A stretch of 64,000 nt of DNA. Origin: Linderina pennispora (Eukaryota; Kickxellomycota; Kickxellomycetes; Kickxellales; Kickxellaceae). The stretch spans positions 496,001-560,000 of the forward strand of contig NW_024468249.1 in assembly GCF_002104995.1 (NCBI RefSeq), read 5' to 3'. The first letter of the stretch is position 1. Each line of letters opens with the position of its first letter. The position numbers were made by a program, and so were the translations under genes. Under the pieces are notes generated by a model, which had not been told where the DNA came from, ran no database searches, and was given only the letters and a program-made list of their open reading frames with translations. This document shows positions 9,243 to 17,098 of the stretch, piece by piece.

Positions 9243-9371
9243 CTATTCGTTGCTCTGGCGCTCCTCGCCAACCAGTGGGCCAAGGCAGCTGCCCGGCGAG
9301 TCGTATTGGAACGGCCTGAATCCTGGCACATAGCCGAACTCTGAGTGAATGATCTCTACAAGCAAGAACAT
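9243..9371 (-). CDS. Very small possible protein, TATA-driven
   Basis: 42 residues from ATG 9369-9371 (MFLLVEIIHSEFGYVPGFRP) to a stop at 9243. A TATATAAG on the minus strand (9444-9451) lies about 73 bases upstream, similar to the arrangement at 8330-8521. The sequence is unrecognised: hydrophobic start, then Phe/Tyr/Pro/Gly-rich. The frame is open further upstream to 9479, but that part crosses the TATA box. It may be a genuine small gene or chance. Confidence 0.25.
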   Translation of the reverse strand: MFLLVEIIHSEFGYVPGFRPFQYDSPGSCLGPLVGEERQSNE

Positions 9372-9479
9372 GGCGTGATGCCTTAGTTTCGTGGTGCAAT
9401 CCTGGGATTTACTCCTGTCCAAAGCATCTGGCAGGCATGGGCACTTATATACGCCTATTTCTCTGCATGTGCAGAGCAA

Positions 9480-9986
9480 CTAGGCGCGTGTTTGAAGGTA
9501 CTTACTGTCGACGTGCTTTGCGAGGCCAAACTGAGGCGGCGCCTCCCGGTACATAATTGCCTGGCCGGGATGGTGGCTATGGCTATGGTCGTGGTGGTGG
9601 TGGTCGTGGCTGTGGCTGTGGAGCGAAACCTCCTTTGAGGTCTCCTTGACTTCTACTTCGACATGCTCGTCCGCGACGTCCACCTCGACCTTTTCCTTGA
9701 TTACGGTCTTTGAGCCGCTGGAGCTGCTGTCAACAGAGGTCGTGACCTTAACGTCCTCGTGCGTGTGGCTGTGGCTGTGGTCGTGGCTATGGTGATGGTG
9801 GTGGTTGTGCGAGTGGCCGTGGTCGTGGTCGTGGTTGTGACCGTGGTGGTGGTCATGGCCGTGGTGGTCATGGCCATGGTGATTGTGGCTATGGCCGTGG
9901 TGGTCATGGTCGTGGTGGTGGTGCTTGTGCGAGCTCGAGAACTCTTCGGTAACAGACACCGATGTCTCCGTCTTTGCCTCTGGCAT
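9480..9986 (-). CDS. Histidine-rich, probably metal-binding protein
   Basis: 168 residues, one exon. After a short acidic/Ser start (MPEAKTETSVSVTEEFSSS) come about 50 residues of His/Asp/Gly/Asn repeats (HDHDHHGHSHNHHGHDHH type). A charged beta-like middle follows (EKVEVDVADEHVEVEVKET), then a second His block (HSHSHDHHHHDHSHSHH) and a distinct conserved-looking tail (AIMYREAPPQFGLAKHVDSKYL). It has no signal peptide or membrane segment, so cytosolic binding of Ni, Zn, Cu or Co is the likely role, as in HypB- or Hpn-like His-rich proteins, though without sequence homology to them. The corresponding DNA is a GTG/GTC repeat tract likely to vary in length between strains. The nearby CTR copper transporter suggests, but does not prove, a link to metals. 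Confidence 0.7.
   Translation of the reverse strand: MPEAKTETSVSVTEEFSSSHKHHHHDHDHHGHSHNHHGHDHHGHDHHHGHNHDHDHGHSHNHHHHHSHDHSHSHTHEDVKVTTSVDSSSSGSKTVIKEKVEVDVADEHVEVEVKETSKEVSLHSHSHDHHHHDHSHSHHPGQAIMYREAPPQFGLAKHVDSKYLQTRA
9570..9935. repeat. Imperfect GTG/GTC trinucleotide-type tracts encoding His-rich blocks
   Basis: On the + strand, two dense stretches (about 9570-9620 and 9760-9935) are built from GTG, GTC and GGC units. They encode the two His blocks of the minus-strand gene and produce long spurious Val/Met-rich frames on the + strand. Confidence 0.7.
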
Positions 9987-10725
9987 TCTTACTGTTTGCT
10001 AATTTTTTGTTGCTGCCTAGTATTACAGGGGAGAGGGGAGGAGATAAGACAATAAAGAAAAGAGAGTGTAGAAGAGAGCTGCTGTCCCTTTTGCAACCGC
10101 GCCTTGCCGGGCGTCGCTGCTGCTTTTAAATGGGTGTTCCTCCCTCTGCACTCTTTTTCTGCCACCGCTCTTTCTAGGCAGCCTTTAGAAATAGTGCCCA
10201 GGACCTCGCATTTTCGTGAAGGATTAGCAGCTCAAACTTTTGTTTGCAAGAAAGCTGGCCATATTGATCTGCCTGCCAGGTTGCGCCTACGCAGCCCGGG
10301 TCAGGTTCAGGCTCTCTACTAGACCATGCGCGCATGCAGTTTGGTTCAGAGTATCAGGCCCCAGGCACCTCCTGGTCGCTCGGAATGGCAGGCCAGTGGC
10401 CGAGCGTGCGTCGCAAATAGTGTGTCTGGTGTCTGTCGCCAGGGCTCTTCTGCTGCATGCATCTTGCCTTGCACTACGACTGCAGCCCGTCAGACAAGCC
10501 GGCGGAGCTCTAAACCCACGAGGCGGTTCGGCTCAGCGGTTCGGCCTATCGGGTTGTCCCTGCCTCGCAGCCGGCTTTCCGCGCGACGTAATCAGCAGCG
10601 CTCTGGTGTCCAGGCTGCTGGCGTCTGCAATGCTCCCAACCTCACCCTTTCAGCTCATTTCCAAAGCGCTGCACAGTTTCCATTCTACTCCTCGATTCGA
10701 CCTGCAAATCTACTAGTTTCGACAC
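9987..10725. other. Spacer between His-rich gene and hydrolase-like gene
   Basis: 739 bp between divergent genes. Overlapping open frames at 10104-10766 lack any protein feature. A pyrimidine-rich run (10640-10715) just before ATG 10726 looks like a transcript leader. Confidence 0.45.
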
Positions 10726-12036
10726 ATGGCTTCAGGGTTTTTGCGATGGAAGAACCACGTCGATAAGCTGCTGCGGTTCAACCATATGACAATGACGTTG
10801 AGTGCGGAGCCGTTCAACCTGTCGAATTCAGGTGCACAGGCGATGAACCACCAGCATCACAAGCGGCACAGCGAGCGCATGAATCAGCGGTTTGCCGTCG
10901 AGAGCCGGCATGCGACGGTGACCATACAGTATGCGTTCGACTCGACCTCGAACTTTCCGCAGCCGTTTTTGGCATCCACCCCGCGGTTCCACTCATCGTT
11001 CGAGCCGAGCCTGCGGCACCTGCCATGTATCCTGCTCCTACACGGCAATGAGCCTGGTGGATTTGATGTGGCCCGGTGGATGGCGGGTGGGATCTCGCAC
11101 GCGCACCAGCTGATGAACCCGCTGATGCCCAGCAAGTTCGGCTCGTATTCGGTCTACAACGTGCAGGAGTTTGGCGGAACATTCAACCAGTTTGAGGGAG
11201 GTCTGGAGGACGAGCCCATGTATACTAGAGTCAAGACAGAGAAGGTTGGCGAGACAGAGCCGAAAAGATCGAGGGCACGGTATGTCGAACCGGCGCCGCC
11301 GTTAAGCCTGTTGAGTCTGTCTCGGCCAGGGTACCTGGAAACATCGTCGTCACATACGCCGACCTTTGCATCGCAGGCCACAGCGATTGCTCGGCTGGTG
11401 GAGAACCTGCGAGTTCCCTCAGTCCACATTATCGCACACCAGGTTGCAGGGCCGATTGCGCTGGAGATCGCGGCGCTGTCTGGGTTCCGGCAGCGTGTGC
11501 GCTCAGTGTCGCTGATTGATCCACACCTGTCGCCGCCTGGAAAGGCACGGCGACTATCAGACCGGCTAGGGCTGCTTGGCCCCGAGTGGACGCGGACACG
11601 AGCCGCGTACAGCGCGCTTGCGCGATCCTCAGATGACCCATACTTCCGGCAGATGGTGTCAGAGATATGCGGCAGCGAGAGCATTGCGGAGATCGACGAT
11701 GATATGGCGATGGCCCAGCTGTACGAAGGCATCAGTGTGTTTTTCTCGCACTGGAATCTGCGCAAGCCAGGGGTGCTGAGTGACCTGCTAATGTGGGAGC
11801 AGTTTGACCGCAAGCTGTGGGGGATGGTGAAGGCGCCGGTGCAGTGCATCAACAGCACCACTGATGCGGACGGCAAGTTCCAGGCTGAGGATCTTGCCAG
11901 GGAGGAAGCGACCAAGGCGGCGCTGGCCAGCATCCGGAGCAAGCCCGAGTTTGTGCGGCTGGCGGGATCAGGCAAGATACTGTTCCCATTAGGCAGGGTC
12001 AGCGACTTGTGTCTTGATTTTATCCGCAGACATTAA
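10726..12036 (+). CDS. Alpha/beta-hydrolase-fold protein lacking catalytic Ser and His (predicted pseudoenzyme)
   Basis: 436 residues, one exon. The fold is recognisable from the first strand and oxyanion region (LPCILLLHGNEPGGFDVARW), the SRPGYLET loop typical of the superfamily, the elbow strand-helix (VHIIAHQVAGPIALEIAAL) and an acidic loop before the last strand. At the elbow, where G-x-S-x-G is expected, the sequence is A-H-Q-V-A-G, so Ser is replaced by Gln. Where the catalytic His is usually found (GGGH-like turn before the last helix), it reads AGSGKILFPLG. Two catalytic positions are therefore missing. A long insertion (residues 150-190, acidic/basic) separates the fold halves. No signal peptide. 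It could be a binding or scaffold protein, and I cannot assign a substrate. Confidence 0.75.
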   Translation: MASGFLRWKNHVDKLLRFNHMTMTLSAEPFNLSNSGAQAMNHQHHKRHSERMNQRFAVESRHATVTIQYAFDSTSNFPQPFLASTPRFHSSFEPSLRHLPCILLLHGNEPGGFDVARWMAGGISHAHQLMNPLMPSKFGSYSVYNVQEFGGTFNQFEGGLEDEPMYTRVKTEKVGETEPKRSRARYVEPAPPLSLLSLSRPGYLETSSSHTPTFASQATAIARLVENLRVPSVHIIAHQVAGPIALEIAALSGFRQRVRSVSLIDPHLSPPGKARRLSDRLGLLGPEWTRTRAAYSALARSSDDPYFRQMVSEICGSESIAEIDDDMAMAQLYEGISVFFSHWNLRKPGVLSDLLMWEQFDRKLWGMVKAPVQCINSTTDADGKFQAEDLAREEATKAALASIRSKPEFVRLAGSGKILFPLGRVSDLCLDFIRRH

Positions 12037-12071
12037 GAATGGTGAATAGAATTGGCCACGTATATAGCATA

Positions 12072-12205
12072 TCATTGCTCCCACACCCCTGCAAGCTGCT
12101 CTACTTCTGCTGCGATGCGGATTTCAGAGGGGAGAATGTAGAGGAGCTGGACACGCAGCTTGTGTGAGACATTGCTACCAAACACCCCTGAGTCACTCAC
12201 CACTA
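12072..12205 (-). CDS. Possible terminal exon of an unrecognised gene
   Basis: On the minus strand a frame ending at 12072 (TGA) reads VVSDSGVFGSNVSHKLRVQ, then LLYILPSEIRIAAEVEQL and a short end. This is far more protein-like than its surroundings. A TAG acceptor (GCATGTAG) lies just upstream near 12206, and a consensus donor (CAAG before GTGAGT) lies near 12430 on the same strand, preceded by LVTLSEEIFGGQ. A two-exon or multi-exon gene extending upstream is possible, but I could not follow it to a start codon and do not recognise the family. Confidence 0.3.
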
Positions 12206-12439
12206 CATGCATGAAGAATGTCATAAAATGTGACTGGTCTCGGGTGCTACTTGTCTCCATTCACCGGGCTTTTGAGCTTGCTAAAGGCTATTCAACCGAT
12301 CCTCCATTTTTAGACACCCAGACATACCGTCTTTTTCTTCGTGAAGCGAATGCCGCTTTCCTGGTCCCGTATCATGTTTCAGGCATTACGGCGTGCCAAT
12401 CACTTTCCTTAGAACCTGACTCTTCACTCACCTTGTCCC

Positions 12440-14605
12440 CCGAATATCTCTTCCGATAAGGTTACAAGATAATGCTAGCAATCGTTTTCAAGGGCACTAG
12501 GCGGTGCCTGCTCGGTATACTGCTCTTCTGAATGCTTAAAAATGACAATTGCAGTTTTGTGGGGCCGAGGAACCGGTGAAGTGACGAAGCGGTACGATTG
12601 CATTCCCTCTATGCCTGCTTTTCATTTTCGTTCTTTTTTCTACGCTTGTTTGCAATACTCTGCAATTAATATTATACATCAAACACGGAGTGAAGCAGTT
12701 GGCAAAAACGAAGCTTTCGGCGCGAAACGTCCTGCAGCGACAGCCATACAATAGTCTTCACATATCCGACAGAGCCTTGTAAATTGCCAGGGTGTAGACA
12801 TAGGCAGGAAGGACCGGCAATTCCATATTAGGCAAGTGTGTATGTGGGTTGCCACGCCACGAATGCGCTGGTGCTCGGCTGGCTATCTTGCTGAGACTCC
12901 GAGAACTGGCCGAGCTTGCACCTCTACTGCATTGACACGCCATCGGGATAGACGCATTTGGAATTTTGTAAAAATGTGCCATTGTCTGCGGATATAATCA
13001 AGTGGAGCATGGTGACATGTATGGTTGAAATGTCGCCGACTCGAGTGGCTATCTAGGGAGAGCCCAAGCCATGTTTGCCGTTTTCTGCTGTGCTCGCTTC
13101 CCCCAACCACTCCCTGGCTCCTGGGAGGAATATATGATGGGCAGTTTTGCGAATAATTCACCACCACCATGCACATTGTTGGGCTCGTTTGTTCACACCA
13201 ATGGAGAAACAAAACGGAACCACCTTACCTACAAGACGTATAGTAGGGATGCTAACAAACCAAAAGGTGCTATTGTAGCCTCTAAAATTCAGACGCGCAG
13301 GCTGGGGGAACTCCAAGATGTCGACATCCACCCCTTCGCAGAGCCGTACTGGGCTGCTCCCAGGACAGGTCCGGGTGTTGAGGCTGCAGACAGCCAGCGG
13401 ACAATACTACTACACAGCGAACCTCGACGATACTGGAAGCCCAGCAGCAAATGCCGCATGGCTTTACAGACAACATCGCTACGTAACGGCGAGCGAGGAT
13501 GAGCGAATGGGCGCAGCGCAGATGCACACAGGCTTGGTGCGTACTGGGACAATTGCTCAGGCTAGTATCTGCCAGGCCCAGCATTCGCCGTTGTCTCTGG
13601 TAGACCGATGCATATTCGCAATGCAGGAGGGCCGAGCAGTCATGATCCATGGGAGCGACAGGCAGCATACAGAGCCAGGAGTCCCGAGTTCCTTAGTGCC
13701 ATGCCCAGAAAAGTCCGCGCTGAGGAATTCACCACGCAGGGTGCTCCATGCAACCCGGTGCACGAATAAGCGCATGCGTGAGGGCGGACTGGCAGAGGAA
13801 CAGCAGAGGTATGACAGACAAATCGCCTGTGCAACCTGGGGCGAGTGCCCAGCGCACTACAGGGCCATGTGCCCATGACACGGTTACTGGTCATTGGGAT
13901 GCTTCTTCGGTACTGGGCGTGGCGGGCGGCGGCAGGAATCGATGGCAGCCGGAATCGTACGCAGTTAACAGCCAGCAGCTTTACAGTGGTGTGCGAAGAA
14001 CGCAGCAGCGGAATCTAAGTGTAAGTTTGCATTAGCCGTTCCAACATTTGCACATTCAGTCTTGCATGGACAGCAGGATGTAGTCCATGGCTTACCAGTG
14101 GTTGTGAGCTGCGATATATTGCTTTCATGGATATTGCCGGGTTTCTTGTTTCTCTCAGTATAGCCCCGGAGCTGGCGAGCCTGCTCTACATGTGGCATAG
14201 AGCACGCTTCTGAGAGATCCTGGCGGACTGCGAAAGGCAAGCCGGTGGGGGAGAGGCAAAGCCGGCCACTCAAACACACCTATTGTTGTATTTTCAGCCG
14301 TCTTCTCCTACTGGATGCAATTTGCGCTAGGCTGGCGTAGGAGCCAACAAACGAATCTCCCACTCGCCGAAAATTCTGACAGATCGCCCCTTTCTCTCTG
14401 CAGGAGGCTGGCCAAGGGTAACCCTACCCACCCCTCCGGCCCCTCCCTGGACATCACTGGAACAAAATTTGCCGTTTTTAGCGCCGACAGACGGCGGGAA
14501 CACAGCAGGAAACTATTTTTGGGCGAACATGCTGTGCTGTCGTGGGGTCGCCAGCAGTGTCTGAGGCACACCTGTGGGGCTGTCTTTTTCGTTTCCTGGG
14601 CCTGG
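12440..14605. other. Long stretch without a convincing gene
   Basis: About 2.2 kb. The longest open frame (13318-13878, +, 186 codons) has no domain and an uneven composition. Short minus-strand frames, such as the one ending at 12758 (LPVLPAYVYTLAIYKALSD), are protein-like for under 25 residues. I find no repeat, tRNA or mobile-element signature. It may hold a multi-intron gene that I cannot resolve by eye. Confidence 0.35.
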
Positions 14606-14609
14606 GCAT

Positions 14610-14616
14610 TATAAAG
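14610..14616 (+). promoter_or_regulatory. TATA box upstream of the unassigned gene at 14780-15719
   Basis: TATAAAG followed by a pyrimidine-rich leader (14690-14775), as at the clear promoters in this window. Confidence 0.5.
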
Positions 14617-14779
14617 GCAGGGCTGGTCGCTCTGGAACATGGTGGTGCACAGAATCCTAGAGCCGTCCACTTCATACGCACACTAGTATTCCACTTTGCT
14701 TTCTTCTCTGTTTCCCCCCACCTTGTACTGTTCATATTCACGCATTCTCCTTCTTTGTGCACTTTCTTTACTTCATTAG

Positions 14780-15719
14780 CAAGGCGTCTACCGGTGCCTG
14801 CTCGACAAATCAATCCAGGCAAACCTAGACCATTTCAACGCACAGATGATGCTCTTTCGGAAGCGCTACGATTCACAGCCCGTGGCGCCTGACCAGCACA
14901 GTCTTGGCTCACGGGTTCGGGCCAGTCGGAGCGGGTCTCTGCGGTCCCTGATCGGACGCCACCGTTCAAAGGGGAGCGATGACGCTGCAGCGCGGAACCG
15001 TGACCTGGACTCGTTCTGCTTTGTTGAAAAGCCAGACACGTCAGGTTAGTATGGCCTTGTGCGAATGGAGCGAAGAAAAAATCAGGCATATGCAGAGGCA
15101 TTCCTAGTGACCAATATTCCGCCGAGCTCCGCCACGTCGCCGCTACATTGCCCTGCGCTGATATCTTGGCATGAGCACCGCAGCAAGAAGAAAACAGCGG
15201 TGCACATCCTTTTACCCAACCTCGCAGCAGGCTTTTCCTAAAACAAAACACGGGTGCCTTTTTTTTTGTTGTGCTGCGTTGTCCGCTTCACTTCCGTGTA
15301 GTTTCCGACTATGCCGATCGCCAGTCGCCTAAAGGACGCAGATACTCGTCGGTCTCGGTTGAAGGGGTTGTGATGAAACGGCACCGGTCAGTATCCACAC
15401 CAGCGGCGCTACGGAAGCATTCGCAGGCATCGCGTGCGGGGCGACTCGATGGCATTCGGACCGGCAGAGATGGCGTCTGCGCAAAGGTTTCACGTGGCGA
15501 AAAGCAGTATTGCGAATGGTACGTATCCAGTTTCCTCTACGTCTGGGGCGGAGGTGACTGCGCAGGCAGCTGCTATGATTTTCGCCATATGGCGTCGTTG
15601 GGGGAGGGAGAAACGATGTGACAAAGGGTAGCCAGACTCCAAAAAACCGGGCTGAATCTCGCTTTCAGAAGGGTTTCTTTCGACGCTCCAGCAGCGCTGA
15701 CCATTTTTGTGTTTGTTGA
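14780..15719 (+). CDS. Unassigned multi-exon gene encoding a Ser/Arg/Lys-rich protein
   Basis: An exon opens at 14780 after a TAG acceptor (CTTCATTAG) and reads QGVYRCLLDKSIQANLDHFN, then AQMMLFRKRYDSQ, to a donor at 15045 (GTTAGT). The next exon begins at 15302 after GTGTAG in the matching phase (VSDYADRQSPKGRRYSSVSV). A break at the GGGG run near 15440 moves into the frame GDSMAFGPAEMASAQRFHVA, SSTSGAEVTAQAAAMIFAIW. A second break near 15600 leads to GSQTPKNRAESRFQKGFFRR and a TGA at 15717-15719. Frame continuity across the splice and the TATA box at 14610 support a real gene. The start exon is not identified, and no domain is recognised. It may be a low-complexity signalling or cytoskeletal protein. 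Confidence 0.4.
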
Positions 15720-17098
15720 CATTCACATCATATAATGCCCGTTTTGGCCGGTGCGGGGTGCACGTTCCAAGGCCATGTTTCAGGCGCCTCGGCATGTTTC
15801 TTTTCGCTCCCTCTACGGGGAGCCAGGTGTGTGTGAACTGGGTAACATAATGTGTATGGCCACCCAGTTGTCTTTGCTGGCGCTATCCGCTTGTCTGCCG
15901 GCCAGTGAATGGGCCTATATATGCGCCGCACGCAGCTCCCTATTTGCTGAATTGCGCCCATATATGCAGGCGAGGCTCGAGATTCTGAGCTCAAGTGATG
16001 TGCACACGCCGCGAGGCAGGCGAAGCGAGGTGTGCGCCTGCAGCATGTCACAACAATGGTCTCTCTCCCTTTTGCTGAGCCAATCCCCGCCTCTCTGGCT
16101 GCCTCTGCGTTTCTACCGACCATGCCTTGCACCTTGTCAAACTGCAGTCGGCATGTTCGGTGCTGGCACCGCCTCCACTGCCCCCCGCCGGACATTCTTG
16201 CCAAAACTGTGTTTGGCCCAGGGAGCCGTGCTGTCCGTGCTCTCCCATTGCTGCTGCCTCTGATCGGCATTCTTCCTGACTGGCGCTTTGCGACCATGCA
16301 TGGTGGGGGAGAGGGAGGTAGTGCAAAGCGATTCTGCCGTTCTAGACCAGGTCCGCGAAAAGGCTGATTGATAACAGCGCGCATCCACAGACTCCGTCAT
16401 GCGGTGCAAATATTGGCTACGCGATTTGTGCATATAGGCAGCAGCTGGCGCCAACTATAAAACGAACATGGGTTCCGATACGCATCCCGCCTGTCCCTGT
16501 TTTTCCTTCAGCTTTTTCGTTCTTCTAGCGGGTTGTGTCTGTCCTCATCTTTGCTCGCTTCTGCTTGCGTGTGTTCGCTGCAGCGTTATTTTTCCACTCG
16601 CCATTCTACTCTTTTGCTACTGTTCCTTGCGCTGTCTGGTGCTTTCCTATTCGCCCTAATCTACTGGCCTGCGGTTCTCCGAACAGACGCGGCTCATTCA
16701 GCACTGTTATTACACACAGCGGAGAGCAGAGACGCCTATCTCGAGTGTCCTGCCCTCTTGGCACAATCTGGATTTTCGGCCGCCCATCCACTTCCACATT
16801 TCTCCGAGCCTGTGCTGGTGGAGCCACTCTTGCCTGCGCCCGGACTGATCGGTGTAGAAAATAGAAGATATCACGGCTCTTATCTGCATACAAACCTGCT
16901 CGAACTCGACAATCTCCCCCCTCTCCCCGCCAGAATTCGCAACCTTGTTTCGCAGCTTATAATTTCTCTTGCCTCATCAGCTTCCCCGTTCCCCATTTTT
17001 ACTTCCGTTATTTTTTACTTTGCTCCTCCAAAGTCTGGACCCAACCGATTTGTTGAAGACGGGAACAGCTACAAAGCTCAGCTCTTTCGCATTGACCG
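15720..17098. other. Spacer and probable 5' leader of the gelsolin-domain gene
   Basis: No supported gene. A TATAAAA at 16456-16462 is followed by more than 500 bases of pyrimidine-rich sequence up to ATG 17099, suggesting a long leader or an unseen leader intron. The 200-codon open frame at 16533-17135 begins with GTG, has no protein features and overlaps the true start. Confidence 0.4.
16456..16462 (+). promoter_or_regulatory. TATA box, possibly for the gelsolin-domain gene
   Basis: TATAAAA preceding a T/C-rich stretch. The distance to ATG 17099 (about 640 bases) is long, so a leader intron or another transcript is possible. Confidence 0.35.

Noticed and set aside
9759-10055. Val/Met-rich + strand open frame over the His-rich gene
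   Set aside because: It is the antisense reading of His codons (GTG/CAC); the minus frame has a clear start, tail and composition.
13318-13878. 186-codon + open frame
   Set aside because: No domain, no splice or promoter support, uneven composition; left as possible but unsupported.
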